DNA from: Gilliamella sp. wkB108
GTDB lineage: Bacteria; Pseudomonadota; Gammaproteobacteria; Enterobacterales; Orbaceae
Reading direction: 5' to 3'
NCBI RefSeq assembly: GCF_001690195.1
Contig: NZ_LZGM01000078.1
Span: forward strand, 124,001-188,000
DNA: 64,000 bases
In this document: in pieces, positions 52,019-61,626 of the stretch
How positions within the stretch are numbered: the first letter of the stretch is position 1
How the letters are laid out: every line of letters begins with the position of its first letter
Translations under genes and position numbers: made by a program
The notes under the pieces: model-generated
What the model was told of the DNA's origin: nothing
The model's input: only the letters and a program-made list of their open reading frames with translations
Database searches by the model: none

Positions 52019-53359
52019 ATGAGTATGTTAACTTCAGAAGTTATTCAAGAAAAAGAAAAGCGTCAGGTAATAAAACGTGTAGCTGTTGCTTCATCAATTG
52101 GTACTGCTGCGGAATATTATGATTTTTTTGCGTATGGTACCGCAGCAGTATTATTTTTTGGTCAACTGTTTTTTCCGAGTGATGATCCATTTATTAGTAC
52201 TCTTGCCGCTTTTGCCACTTACGCAGTTGGATTTTTTGCAAGACCAATTGGTGGTATTGTTTTTGGTCATATGGGGGATAAAGTAGGGCGCAAAAAAGCA
52301 CTGGTCATTACAATTTTAATTGTTGGGTTAGGCACATTTGCAATAGGTTTACTACCAACATATGAATCTATTGGCTGGTGGGCTCCATTTATTCTTATAT
52401 TAATTCGTGTTTTACAAGGTTTTGGTGTCGGTGGGGAACAAGCTGGTGCCGTACTTATGACTGCAGAATATTCACCACCTAAAAAACGTGGATTTTTTTC
52501 AAGTTGGGTTCAAATTGGCGCACCATTAGGTTTCTTGTTACCTTCGGCTCTATTTGCTTTATTAACTTCAATACTTTCTAGTGAACAAATGCTAAGTTTT
52601 GGTTGGAGAATACCATTTTTATTAAGTTTGCTTTTAGTCATAATAGGTCTTTTTATTCGTTTGCGCATTGATGAATCACCGGTGTTTGAAGAAATTAGGC
52701 AGACCAAAGCGGTTGAATCTTCAATGCCTTTGAAAGATGTCATGAAAAATTATCCAGGTATTGTGATCAAAGGCGTTGGAGCAAAACTTATTGAAGCTTG
52801 TTCATTTGCAATGTTCACCGTTATAGTACTAGCTTATGTTAATGTTAATAATTTAAATAAAAACTATGTTCTCGATGCAATAATCGTTGCGGTAGTCCTT
52901 GAGATTTTTGCAATTCCTCTTATGGGAGCATTATCAGATAAATGGGGAAGGAAAAGGGTTTATATTATTGGCGCACTTATTCAAGTGATTTTTATTGTTC
53001 CGTTCTTCCTTATGATAAATACCCAAAATTATCTATTAATTCAAATTGCCATGATTGTGGTGCTACCTTTTGGACATGCAATGTGTTATGCCCCTCAAGC
53101 TTCATTCTTCCCTGAGTTATTCCCGACAGCAATTCGTTGTAGCGGCATAGCATTAATTTGGCAGGTTGGGTCTTTGATAGGTAGTGGCATTTTAGGACTT
53201 TGTGCGGTAAAAATATTACAAATGTATAATGGACACTATACGGGTTTAGCCTTGTATGTCGGAGTTTTAGGTATTTTATCTGTTATTGGTATTGCGTTAT
53301 TACCTGAAACAGCACCAAATAAAATTAAGAAAGAGTATCAACAATGGATTAGTAAGTAA
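52019..53359 (+). CDS. MFS transporter of the metabolite:H+ symporter family (YdfJ-like)
   Basis: A 446-residue, 12-segment MFS protein of the MHS group. It contains GTAAEYYDFFAYGTAAVLFF at the start, GHMGDKVGRKKAL in the loop between segments 2 and 3, and the DKWGRKRVY repeat in the second half. MHS members take up organic acids or betaines. The operon position after rspA and before a fructuronate/mannonate reductase suggests a hexonate, such as mannonate or gluconate, as the substrate (inference). It starts 30 nt after rspA. Confidence 0.88.
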   Translation: MSMLTSEVIQEKEKRQVIKRVAVASSIGTAAEYYDFFAYGTAAVLFFGQLFFPSDDPFISTLAAFATYAVGFFARPIGGIVFGHMGDKVGRKKALVITILIVGLGTFAIGLLPTYESIGWWAPFILILIRVLQGFGVGGEQAGAVLMTAEYSPPKKRGFFSSWVQIGAPLGFLLPSALFALLTSILSSEQMLSFGWRIPFLLSLLLVIIGLFIRLRIDESPVFEEIRQTKAVESSMPLKDVMKNYPGIVIKGVGAKLIEACSFAMFTVIVLAYVNVNNLNKNYVLDAIIVAVVLEIFAIPLMGALSDKWGRKRVYIIGALIQVIFIVPFFLMINTQNYLLIQIAMIVVLPFGHAMCYAPQASFFPELFPTAIRCSGIALIWQVGSLIGSGILGLCAVKILQMYNGHYTGLALYVGVLGILSVIGIALLPETAPNKIKKEYQQWISK

Positions 53360-53413
53360 TAATATTATAAGTTTATTAATTTGTCTTAAACTGATATTTA
53401 ATCGAGATTTAAA

Positions 53414-54895
53414 ATGAGATTATCAAATCAAACTATATCACAACTACCTAAAGAGGTAGTTGTACCAACCTATGATAGAAGCAACCTTAAAACCAAAATT
53501 GTGCATCTTGGTTTTGGTGCGTTTCATCGCGCTCATCAAGCTGTATTCGCCGATATTCTTGCCACTGAATATAATAGTGACTGGGGATATTGTGAAGTTA
53601 ATTTAATTGGTGGTGAAAAGCAAATAGAGGATTTAAAAGCACAAGATTTTTTATTTAGTGTTTGTGAAATGTCTTATGATAACTGGCGTACTCGAGTTGT
53701 TGGTGTGGCTAAAGAAGCATTACATGCTGATGTTGATGGTATAACTAAAATATTAGCAGTGATGACTCGTCCCGAAATTGCCATTGTCTCTATAACTGTG
53801 ACAGAAAAAGGGTATTGCTATTTACCAGCAAGCGCGTCAATTGATACAAATAATTTATTAATTAAACATGACATAGAAAATCCAACTCAACCTAAAACAG
53901 TACCGGGTGTCATTGTTGAAGCGCTGCGCCTACGCAAAGAAATGGGTTTAAAACCTTTTACAGTGATGTCGTGTGATAATATGCCGGAAAACGGCCATGT
54001 GACGCGTAATGTTGTGTTAGCATTAGCTAAGCAGCGTGATCCAAGTTTAGCTGATTGGATAGATCAAAATGTCACATTTCCATCGACAATGGTTGATCGT
54101 ATTGTACCTGCAGTTACGCCTGAAACAATGCAAAAAATTCAAAAGCAACTAGGTGGAATTGAAGATCCTGCTGGAGTGGCTGGCGAACCTTTTAAACAAT
54201 GGGTTATTGAGGATAATTTTGTAGCAGGACGCCCTGAATGGCAAAAAGCAGGTGCAGAACTCGTTAATGATGTGTTGCCTTATGAAGAGATGAAGCTACG
54301 CATGTTAAATGGAAGTCACTCATTTTTTGCTTATTTAGGTTATTTGGCGGGGTATTTGCATATTGATGAATGTATGCAAGATCCGAATTATGTAAAAGCA
54401 GCCAGACATTTAATGCTACAAGAACAAGCAACGACCTTACGAGTTAAAGGCGTCGATTTACAAGTCTATGCAGACACATTACTTGAACGCTATCGTAATA
54501 CAGGTTTAAAACATCGAACCTGGCAAATTGCTATGGATGGAACCTTAAAACTACCACAGAGAATGCTTGATTCTATTCGTTTCCATTTAGCCAATCAAAC
54601 GTCATTTGATTGTTTAGCACTAGGTGTGGCGGCATGGATGCGCTATGTAAGTGGCAAGGATGATGCAGGTAATACCATTGATATAAGTGATCCTGCGGTT
54701 GATAAATTGACAGCATTAGTCTTAGCAAGCCAAGATAATCAAGAACGTGTTACAGCCTTATTATCATTAAATCATGTTTTTGGTGAAGACTTATCACATA
54801 ACCAGTATTTTATTGATAAAGTGACTAAAGCTTACTTATCATTACGGGATATCGGAGCCAAAAAGACAGTTGCACGCTTATGTCAATCGCTCTAA
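53414..54895 (+). CDS. Mannitol-dehydrogenase-family oxidoreductase (YdfI/UxuB-like, D-mannonate oxidoreductase)
   Basis: A 493-residue polyol-specific long-chain dehydrogenase using NAD. The N-terminal Rossmann-type segment VHLGFGAFHRAHQAVF is standard, and the catalytic region MKLRMLNGSHSFFAYLGYLAG carries the conserved K, N and H residues of the family (here LRMLNGSHS). UxuB/YdfI enzymes interconvert D-fructuronate and D-mannonate, fitting the dehydratase two genes upstream. The gene is 54 nt after the transporter and is followed by a palindromic terminator. Confidence 0.9.
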   Translation: MRLSNQTISQLPKEVVVPTYDRSNLKTKIVHLGFGAFHRAHQAVFADILATEYNSDWGYCEVNLIGGEKQIEDLKAQDFLFSVCEMSYDNWRTRVVGVAKEALHADVDGITKILAVMTRPEIAIVSITVTEKGYCYLPASASIDTNNLLIKHDIENPTQPKTVPGVIVEALRLRKEMGLKPFTVMSCDNMPENGHVTRNVVLALAKQRDPSLADWIDQNVTFPSTMVDRIVPAVTPETMQKIQKQLGGIEDPAGVAGEPFKQWVIEDNFVAGRPEWQKAGAELVNDVLPYEEMKLRMLNGSHSFFAYLGYLAGYLHIDECMQDPNYVKAARHLMLQEQATTLRVKGVDLQVYADTLLERYRNTGLKHRTWQIAMDGTLKLPQRMLDSIRFHLANQTSFDCLALGVAAWMRYVSGKDDAGNTIDISDPAVDKLTALVLASQDNQERVTALLSLNHVFGEDLSHNQYFIDKVTKAYLSLRDIGAKKTVARLCQSL

Positions 54896-54905
54896 ATTAA
54901 ATAAC

Positions 54906-54938
54906 AAAGTGTAACAATTAATAACCTTGTTACACTTT
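54906..54938 (+). terminator. Hairpin after the YdfI-like gene
   Basis: aaagtgtaacaa and ttgttacacttt make a perfect 12-bp stem around a 9-nt loop 11 nt after the stop. No T-run follows, so it may work with Rho or protect mRNA ends. Confidence 0.6.
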
Positions 54939-55046
54939 GAGCTTTAGCCAATATATTAATAATAAAACCTGATATTATTTAAGTGTATTTTATATAAAAG
55001 ACTTTTCTTATAAATAAAAATACCCTACTATTCTTGCTAATTTAAT

Positions 55047-55060
55047 TTCTTATGTAAGAA
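55047..55060 (+). promoter_or_regulatory. Short palindrome next to the rspR-like start
   Basis: TTCTTA-TG-TAAGAA is a perfect 14-bp dyad ending 6 nt before the GntR gene. A related TTCTTATA lies at about 55000. A self-regulatory operator is possible; it is unconfirmed. Confidence 0.35.
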
Positions 55061-55066
55061 TGATAT

Positions 55067-55750
55067 ATGTTTAAATCTATTGAGTTAAATATTTCTCAGC
55101 CTGTTAATCAACAAATCTATCAAACATTGAGAAAAGCCATTATCACATGCCAAATATTACCGGGTGTTTCTCTATCAGAAAAAGAAATTTCTAGCCAATT
55201 TAACGTTTCAAGGCAGCCAGTTCGAGAAGCCTTCATTAAATTAGCTGAAGCAGGTCTGGTTCAAATTCTTCCTCAACGTGGAACTTTTGTTACTAAAATA
55301 TCAGTCAAAAAGGTTATTGATGGTCAGTTTATTCGAGATGCAGTGGAATGCGCGATTATTCGACGTGTTGCGGTGGAAATTAAAAAATCAGATATTTTAT
55401 TGTTACAAAAGAATCTTGATGAACAAAAAGAGGCTAATAAACGCAAAGATATTCGTTATTTTCTGGAAAAAGATGATGAATTTCATCAGATCCTGATGAA
55501 TGTCATTGACTGTCAAATGGCATGGGAAAGCATTGAAAATATTAAAGCGATGATGGATAGAGTAAGATTTATTTCTTTAGAACATATCTCTCCACCAGAA
55601 GATCTGGTTAAGCAACATGAAAATATCTTTATTGCACTTAAAAAACATGATCCAGAACTTGCTGCTGTTGCACAACACGAGCATTTATCGACTATTTTGC
55701 AAACAATAAAAATTGTATCACAGCAAAAAACAGAATGGTTTGTCGATTAG
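55067..55750 (+). CDS. rspR: GntR-family (FadR subfamily) regulator, RspR/YdfH-like
   Basis: A 227-residue regulator with an N-terminal winged helix (PVNQQIYQTLRKAIITCQILPG, then LSEKEISSQFNVSRQPVREAF) and a C-terminal all-helical FCD effector domain with the metal-type residues in EKDDEFHQILM. It resembles E. coli RspR/YdfH over the HTH. It follows the rspA set by 171 nt on the same strand and likely controls it in response to a hexonate. The effector is not known from the sequence. Confidence 0.9.
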   Translation: MFKSIELNISQPVNQQIYQTLRKAIITCQILPGVSLSEKEISSQFNVSRQPVREAFIKLAEAGLVQILPQRGTFVTKISVKKVIDGQFIRDAVECAIIRRVAVEIKKSDILLLQKNLDEQKEANKRKDIRYFLEKDDEFHQILMNVIDCQMAWESIENIKAMMDRVRFISLEHISPPEDLVKQHENIFIALKKHDPELAAVAQHEHLSTILQTIKIVSQQKTEWFVD

Positions 55751-55781
55751 ATTGTATAGAACTTACCTAAATTATTTAAAG

Positions 55782-56375
55782 CTAAAGTTTGCGTAAAAAT
55801 CCTAAAACTCGAAAGCTATCAATCTTCCATAAACCATTGCTAAAACTTAGTGCGTAGGTGGCACGACTACTTACATTAGGTCCTGGGTTTTGTTGTATGA
55901 TTTCAATTTCGTTATCACTCACCTTACTGATAATGGCCACATGCCCATATCTAGACCAACCTAGCACAATAATATCTTCAACTTGAGGTTTAGTAGATGA
56001 ACCATTGGTAAATTGCAACAAATTACGTTTGGGATTGATTTGTCCGTCGGCAATGGATGCATCAAAAAAATCTTTAGCATGACCGTAACTATCCGGCATT
56101 TTATGATTAAAACGCTCATAGTAATAACGTTTAATAAATTCAACACATTGATATTTTTGACCTAAATTATATCCATCTGAGGTGACATTACGGCCACTAA
56201 CATTACCGGTACTGCCATTGTAATAAACATTAACGCCATTAAATTGATCGATAACTTGACCAATTTTACTTTTATCAACAAAGAGATCGGGATAAACAAA
56301 CTGATAAAAGGAAAAACAACCAACAATCGAAAGTACTAAAAAGAGTAATAAACTTTTTTTATATTTTAGTAACAT
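55782..56375 (-). CDS. CHAP-domain amidase-like protein, membrane-anchored or lipoprotein
   Basis: A 197-residue protein with an N-terminal hydrophobic segment (about 8-28) ending in a possible lipobox IVGC (Cys 20). The CHAP domain has catalytic C77 in QKYQCVEFIKRYY and H145 in YGHVAII, followed by EIIQQNPG, where the usual third residue may be Q161 in place of E. It resembles the amidase domain of glutathionylspermidine synthase but is not fused to a synthetase. It would act outside the inner membrane, on peptidoglycan or a glutathione/polyamine amide. Function is unclear. Confidence 0.8.
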   Translation of the reverse strand: MLLKYKKSLLLFLVLSIVGCFSFYQFVYPDLFVDKSKIGQVIDQFNGVNVYYNGSTGNVSGRNVTSDGYNLGQKYQCVEFIKRYYYERFNHKMPDSYGHAKDFFDASIADGQINPKRNLLQFTNGSSTKPQVEDIIVLGWSRYGHVAIISKVSDNEIEIIQQNPGPNVSSRATYALSFSNGLWKIDSFRVLGFLRKL

Positions 56376-56533
56376 ACTTTTGCCATAGATATTAATAAAT
56401 ATTTAATGCATCAATTCAAATAAATTATACAATTAAGTTAAAATTCGTGAAGATATTATTTATTAGTTTGTCTAAAACATCAACCGTTATATCATTTTGT
56501 GATAGCTGATTAAAAATGAGTGGGGATTAAGAT

Positions 56534-56812
56534 ATGATAGAACAAATTAAAATTCATGTTAGAGGACGAGTTCAAGGAGTGGGATTTCGTTTTTTTACCC
56601 ACCAACAAGCTTTAAAGCTTGGTTTGGTAGGATATGTTAGAAATTTAGATAATGGCGATGTAGAAATTGTGGCTCAAGGCGATAGTTTACAAATAGCAAA
56701 GTTGACGCAATGGCTTGAGCAAGGTGGACCTGTTTCATCACGTATAACTCATATCAATATTTGTCAATCAGCCATACAAGAGGATTTAACTTCTTTCAAA
56801 GTCAGATATTAA
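56534..56812 (+). CDS. acyP: Acylphosphatase
   Basis: A 92-residue cytoplasmic enzyme hydrolysing acyl phosphates. The active Arg lies in VQGVGFRFF (R about 22) and the Asn in GYVRNLDNGDVE (N about 40), the standard pair. The length matches the family and E. coli YccX. It is placed before the lptC gene, but a gap of 80 nt separates them, so a shared transcript is not certain. Confidence 0.93.
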   Translation: MIEQIKIHVRGRVQGVGFRFFTHQQALKLGLVGYVRNLDNGDVEIVAQGDSLQIAKLTQWLEQGGPVSSRITHINICQSAIQEDLTSFKVRY

Positions 56813-56892
56813 TTTAATAAAAAATACAGTAAAATGGCTGGATGCGTTGTACTTTAAAATAATAATCTTTCTCTAGGTAATTAACTTAGGTT

Positions 56893-57459
56893 ATGAGTAA
56901 AAAAAATTTAATTTGTATTTTACTAATTATCATTGTTGTTGGTGTTTACTATAATTATCAAAAAAACGATGATGAGTTAGGAACATATTCTACTGCATCT
57001 TTATCTGATGAACCTGTTTATCGGAGTGATGAGATGATAACCTATATCTATGATCTAGAGGGCGAGATTATTTATAAAATTGAATCTGATAAAGTTAAGC
57101 ATTTCGACGATTCGAATAATACTGATTTTGAATCACCTCATTTTACAATTTATGATCAAGATCATATCGCGGCATGGCATATTCAAGCAAAAAAAGCGAC
57201 ATTAACTAATGATAAACTAATTTACCTTTACCAAGATGTTCAATTAGATAATTTAACCCCTGATGCGCAATTAAAACAGGTAGAAACCGACAATGCTGTC
57301 GTTGATTTAAATACACAGCACGTCACATCTAAAGATCCGGTTATAATTAATGGTACAGGATTTTATTCCACGGGTATTGGCTTAGCTGGTGATTTGCGTG
57401 CAAAAACCGCTAACATACTTGAAAATATAAAAACATTTTATAATACTGAGGCAAAATAA
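56893..57459 (+). CDS. lptC: LPS export inner-membrane/periplasmic protein LptC
   Basis: LptC is the bitopic inner-membrane protein that passes LPS from LptBFG to LptA. The 188-residue product has one N-terminal membrane segment (about residues 5-22), then a beta-jellyroll with YDLEGEIIYKIESDKVKHFDDSNNT and a VVDLNTQHVTSKDPVIINGTG stretch. It starts the lptC-lptA-lptB run; kdsC, the usual upstream neighbour, is missing here, replaced by acyP. Confidence 0.92.
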   Translation: MSKKNLICILLIIIVVGVYYNYQKNDDELGTYSTASLSDEPVYRSDEMITYIYDLEGEIIYKIESDKVKHFDDSNNTDFESPHFTIYDQDHIAAWHIQAKKATLTNDKLIYLYQDVQLDNLTPDAQLKQVETDNAVVDLNTQHVTSKDPVIINGTGFYSTGIGLAGDLRAKTANILENIKTFYNTEAK

Positions 57460-57462
57460 AAC

Positions 57463-58017
57463 ATGAGATCGCACAAACAGGTTATTTTTCCGTTATTTTT
57501 ATTGCTATCTTTCTCATTTGGCTGTTTTGCAGATGAGCCTGTTATGCAATCATCCCCAACTACCCCAGAACAAAAAACACTGATTAATAATAAACCTATT
57601 GCTATCGATGCGGACAATCAACAAATTGATATTGATAAAAATGTGATCACCTTTATAGGTAATGTAAATATCGTTCAAGAGGGTTTAACCATTAAAGCAG
57701 ATAAAGTAGTAATTACTGATATGCAAGATTCTGCAAAACAAAAAATTACCGCTTATGGTAAACCAGTTCATTTTAAACAAGTAATACCTGAGAAAAAGAT
57801 GGTGGTTACCGGTCATTCTTTGCAAGTTATTTATAATGTGAAACAAAACACAGTACTATTACAAGGTAAAGCCGAATTATTTCAACAGGATAATCACATA
57901 GTAAGTGAACTGATCACTTACTATGTAGATCGAGAACAAATTGACGCCAAACCAGGTAAAAATGGACGAGTTAAAACGACTATCTACCCAAATCAAGTTA
58001 AAGAGATAAACAAATAA
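57463..58017 (+). CDS. lptA: LPS periplasmic bridge protein LptA
   Basis: LptA forms the periplasmic bridge for LPS between membranes. A signal peptide (about residues 1-23, ending GCFA) is followed by the OstA-type jellyroll: [32 protein letters not shown] and [10 protein letters not shown]. The 184-residue length fits. It starts 3 nt after lptC and stops 1 nt before lptB. Confidence 0.94.
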   Translation: MRSHKQVIFPLFLLLSFSFGCFADEPVMQSSPTTPEQKTLINNKPIAIDADNQQIDIDKNVITFIGNVNIVQEGLTIKADKVVITDMQDSAKQKITAYGKPVHFKQVIPEKKMVVTGHSLQVIYNVKQNTVLLQGKAELFQQDNHIVSELITYYVDREQIDAKPGKNGRVKTTIYPNQVKEINK

Positions 58018-58018
58018 T

Positions 58019-58744
58019 ATGTCGATATTAAAAGCGGTTAATTTGGCCAAAGTATATAAAAAAAGGCGAGTTGTTGAAGACGTTAGTTTAACAGTTAATT
58101 CTGGTGAGATTGTCGGATTATTAGGTCCTAATGGCGCCGGTAAAACAACTACTTTTTATATGGTTGTCGGTATTGTGACATTAAACGCAGGTAAGATTTT
58201 TTTGGATGATCATGATATTAGTATTTTACCATTACATGAACGCGCCAAAAAAGGGATTGGTTATTTACCTCAAGAAGCCTCAATTTTCAGAAAACTATCA
58301 GTTATTCAAAATATTATGGCGATTTTAGAAACACGCAGTGATATTGATAAAAATGAAAAACTAAATCGTGCTGAAGAGCTACTTGAAGAGTTTCATATCA
58401 CTCACATTCGTGACAATATAGGTCAATCCTTATCAGGTGGTGAAAGGCGTAGAGTTGAAATTGCCAGAGCTTTAGCCGCTAATCCTAAATTCATTTTACT
58501 TGATGAACCTTTTGCAGGGGTTGATCCGATTTCGGTTATTGATATCAAAAATATTATCAAACATCTTCGCGATCGAGGGCTTGGTGTGTTAATTACTGAC
58601 CATAATGTACGTGAAACTCTGGATGTTTGTGAACGAGCTTATATTGTCAACAAAGGACACTTGATTGCAGAAGGTACACCTAAAAGTATCTTAAGTAACG
58701 AATATGTTAAACGCGTTTACTTAGGCAATGAATTTAGATTATGA
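58019..58744 (+). CDS. lptB: LPS export ABC transporter ATPase LptB
   Basis: LptB powers LPS extraction with LptF and LptG, which are not in the window. The 241-residue ATPase has Walker [11 protein letters not shown] (about 36-45), the LptB-typical [11 protein letters not shown]-loop region, signature [15 protein letters not shown] and Walker [14 protein letters not shown]. The stop overlaps the rpoN start by 4 nt. Confidence 0.97.
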   Translation: MSILKAVNLAKVYKKRRVVEDVSLTVNSGEIVGLLGPNGAGKTTTFYMVVGIVTLNAGKIFLDDHDISILPLHERAKKGIGYLPQEASIFRKLSVIQNIMAILETRSDIDKNEKLNRAEELLEEFHITHIRDNIGQSLSGGERRRVEIARALAANPKFILLDEPFAGVDPISVIDIKNIIKHLRDRGLGVLITDHNVRETLDVCERAYIVNKGHLIAEGTPKSILSNEYVKRVYLGNEFRL

Positions 58745-60159
58745 TGAAACCTAGTTTACAACTGAAAGTCTCGCAACAATTATCGATGACGCCACAATTG
58801 CAAATGGCAATTCGATTACTCCAGTTGTCAACTGTAGAATTGCAGCAAGAAATTCAAACAGCACTTGAAAATAATCCTTTACTTGAAGTCGCCGATCAAT
58901 ATGATGAAATCAATGTTGAACAACATGAAGTTGATGAACAGATTGATACCCGTGAAGCATTAGACAGTCAAAATATTCCAGACGATATTCCTTTAGATGC
59001 TTCTTTAGATGATATTTATACCGCCGGTACACCATCAGGAACAAGTTCAGATTATCGTGATGACGAATTACCTATTTATCAAGGTGAAACTCATGAAACA
59101 CTGTTTGACTATTTAAAATGGCAACTTGATTTAACTCCTTTTAGTGAAACAGATAGAGCTATTGCAATTTCTATTATCCAAGCCATTGATGAGCGAGGGT
59201 ATTTGACTGTTTCAACGCAAGAAATATTGGAAGAACAGGGTAATGATCAGATTGAACTTGAGGAAGTTGAAACTGTATTGAAACGAATTTGGCATTTTGA
59301 TCCTATTGGTGTTGGAGCAAGAAATTTACAAGAGTGTTTATCAATTCAAATCCAATATTTAAATCCACCATTATTAGTGAAACAAATTATTGATAATCAT
59401 CTCGATTTATTAGCCAGTCGTGATTATAGAACTTTAAAGAAACTCTTAAATACCAATGACGAGCAGTTAAAAGAAGCAGTTAATTTTATTCAACATCTTC
59501 AACCGTATCCCGGTGATTCTATCAATACCACACCACCTGATTATGTTACGCCTGATGTACTTGTGAAAAAAAAAGATGGGAAATGGATTGTAGAATTAAA
59601 TAATGACACAGTACCAACTTTACGCATAAATCAACAATATGCAGCAATGGAAAAATTTGCTAATGAAAGTGATGGGCAATATATTCGTTCACACCTGCAA
59701 GACGCGAATTGGTTTATCAAAAGTATCGAAAATCGTAATGAAACGTTACTGAAGGTAAGTCAATTTATTGTCGAACATCAGCAAGACTTTTTTGAATATG
59801 GCACTGAACAGATGAAACCGATGATCTTGTCTGATGTTGCAAGTGCGATTGAAATGCATGAATCAACTATTTCACGTGTTACAACACAAAAATATCTACA
59901 TTGTCCAAGTGGTATATTTGAACTAAAATACTTCTTTTCTAGTCATGTTAATACTGATTCTGGTGGTGAAGCTTCGTCTACCGCAATTCGCGCATTGATT
60001 AAAAAATATATTTCCAGTGAAGATAGCAAAAAACCATTAAGCGACAGTAAGATTGTTTCTATGCTTGAACAACAAGGAATTCTTATTGCTCGCCGAACAG
60101 TAGCCAAATATCGTGAAGCATTAGCTATACCGCCTTCTAGCCAACGCAAACAGTTATAG
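58741..60159 (+). CDS. rpoN: RNA polymerase sigma-54 factor
   Basis: Sigma-54 directs transcription that needs an enhancer-binding activator. The 472-residue protein has the glutamine-rich region I ([30 protein letters not shown]), an acidic region II, the core-binding domain, the HTH and, close to the end, the RpoN box [10 protein letters not shown]. Translation is coupled to lptB. Downstream genes commonly linked to rpoN (hpf, ptsN, rapZ) are missing; the next gene runs the other way. Confidence 0.96.
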   Translation: MMKPSLQLKVSQQLSMTPQLQMAIRLLQLSTVELQQEIQTALENNPLLEVADQYDEINVEQHEVDEQIDTREALDSQNIPDDIPLDASLDDIYTAGTPSGTSSDYRDDELPIYQGETHETLFDYLKWQLDLTPFSETDRAIAISIIQAIDERGYLTVSTQEILEEQGNDQIELEEVETVLKRIWHFDPIGVGARNLQECLSIQIQYLNPPLLVKQIIDNHLDLLASRDYRTLKKLLNTNDEQLKEAVNFIQHLQPYPGDSINTTPPDYVTPDVLVKKKDGKWIVELNNDTVPTLRINQQYAAMEKFANESDGQYIRSHLQDANWFIKSIENRNETLLKVSQFIVEHQQDFFEYGTEQMKPMILSDVASAIEMHESTISRVTTQKYLHCPSGIFELKYFFSSHVNTDSGGEASSTAIRALIKKYISSEDSKKPLSDSKIVSMLEQQGILIARRTVAKYREALAIPPSSQRKQL

Positions 60160-60203
60160 TTAGCCGAAATATCCCTTATTGAGTTGCAACCTAATTATAA
60201 AGA

Positions 60204-60968
60204 TCAGATCACTTTTCGTGTTTCGATAATCATCATATCGGTTGTAAATGAGCCATCAGGTTGCAATTCAAAATAGCGCTTAGTATCACTCGAGGCTGTT
60301 TGTTGATAAATTTTGATGGCTTCAACTAAGAAAGCAGGCGTTCGCATTCGGGTAACCCAACTAGCAAAAGTGAGCGTTAAACGATGACGCTGAAGATTTT
60401 CTATAGCAAAACCTGCTTCGGTTAAAAATGTTAACCATTCACCTGGGGTATAATCTCGAACATGTGACGTATCTCGTAATGCTTCAACAGTTTGTAACCA
60501 AACATCTAATACGGGATGTCCCGGTGCAACAACATCCATAATAATCAATTTACCATTAGCTTTAGTGACACGATTTAGCTCACGCAAGCTCTGCCCAACA
60601 TCTTGCCAATGATGAGCTGAATAACGACTAGTAATAATATCAAATTGATTATCTTCAAAAGGTTGATGCTCAGCATAACCTTGTTTAGTGGCAATATTTA
60701 GTAAACCGCGTTCTTGCGCTGTTTTTGCAACGACTGACAACATTTCATCAGAAAGATCATAGGCCGTCACACTTTTAACCTGTTTAGCCGCAACAAAACT
60801 AACATGCCCAGCCCCACACCCCATATCTAATAAATCCGCATTAGGATAGTTAGAAAGCAAGTTCGATAAATATTCAAGATCGGGACCTTGTGCATGAACT
60901 TTGCTGGATAAATAAGCATTTGCTTGTTCACCAAATTGTTGTTTTACCTTGTCGTGATGTGTTGTCAT
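60204..60968 (-). CDS. SAM-dependent class I methyltransferase (YafE/UbiE-like)
   Basis: A 254-residue methyltransferase; the start is MTTHHDKVKQQFG (60968), with GAG well spaced, rather than the ATG 12 nt upstream. SAM motif I is LLDMGCGAGHVSFVA, motif II reads ITAY-like AYDLSDEML, and motif III is LNRVTKANGKLIIMD. The SRYSAHHWQDVG stretch is shared with YafE and UbiE. Substrate is unknown. It lies 44 nt after leuD on the same strand and may be cotranscribed with it. Confidence 0.85.
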   Translation of the reverse strand: MTTHHDKVKQQFGEQANAYLSSKVHAQGPDLEYLSNLLSNYPNADLLDMGCGAGHVSFVAAKQVKSVTAYDLSDEMLSVVAKTAQERGLLNIATKQGYAEHQPFEDNQFDIITSRYSAHHWQDVGQSLRELNRVTKANGKLIIMDVVAPGHPVLDVWLQTVEALRDTSHVRDYTPGEWLTFLTEAGFAIENLQRHRLTLTFASWVTRMRTPAFLVEAIKIYQQTASSDTKRYFELQPDGSFTTDMMIIETRKVI

Positions 60969-61012
60969 TAGATATCTCATTTAAGGGTGATTTTACGCAC
61001 CCTATATATTAG

Positions 61013-61615
61013 TTACGCTAAAAAAGCTGGAATTTTGTGTTCAAAAGCATTGATAGCATCTTCATGTTGTAACGTTAATCCAATATTATCCAAACCATTT
61101 AATAAACAATGACGTTTAAATGCATCAATTTTGAATGAATATTGCTTGTCACCTGCGATAACCACCTCATTGACCAAATCGATAGTAAATTCGATTCCTT
61201 CATTCGCTTCAACTATTTTGAATAATTCATCAACATCTTCTTCTGATAAGTTGACTAACAATAATTGATTGTTAAAAGAGTTATTATAAAAAATATCGGC
61301 AAAACTTGAGCCAATAATGGTTTTAAAACCATAATCAGCTAAGGCCCAAGGTGCATGTTCACGTGATGAACCACAGCCAAAATTTTCACGTGCTAATAAA
61401 ATGCTAGCACCTTTATAACGAGGTTTATTTAAAACAAATTCGGGATTCGGTTTTTCACCCGCATCATCCAGAAAACGCCATTCATGAAACGCATGTTTAC
61501 CAAAACCCGAACGTGTGACTTTTTGTAAAAACTGCTTAGGAATAATAGCATCGGTATCAACATTAGCCGCATCTAAAGGAACGACTAACCCGGTATGTTT
61601 TGTAAATTTAGCCAT
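61013..61615 (-). CDS. leuD: 3-isopropylmalate dehydratase small subunit
   Basis: LeuD forms the swivelling small subunit of isopropylmalate isomerase for leucine synthesis. The 200-residue product includes [12 protein letters not shown], the [21 protein letters not shown] motif and [18 protein letters not shown]. All match the family. It lies 11 nt after leuC, so the two subunits are co-expressed. Confidence 0.97.
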   Translation of the reverse strand: MAKFTKHTGLVVPLDAANVDTDAIIPKQFLQKVTRSGFGKHAFHEWRFLDDAGEKPNPEFVLNKPRYKGASILLARENFGCGSSREHAPWALADYGFKTIIGSSFADIFYNNSFNNQLLLVNLSEEDVDELFKIVEANEGIEFTIDLVNEVVIAGDKQYSFKIDAFKRHCLLNGLDNIGLTLQHEDAINAFEHKIPAFLA

Positions 61616-61626
61616 GACAAGTCTCC

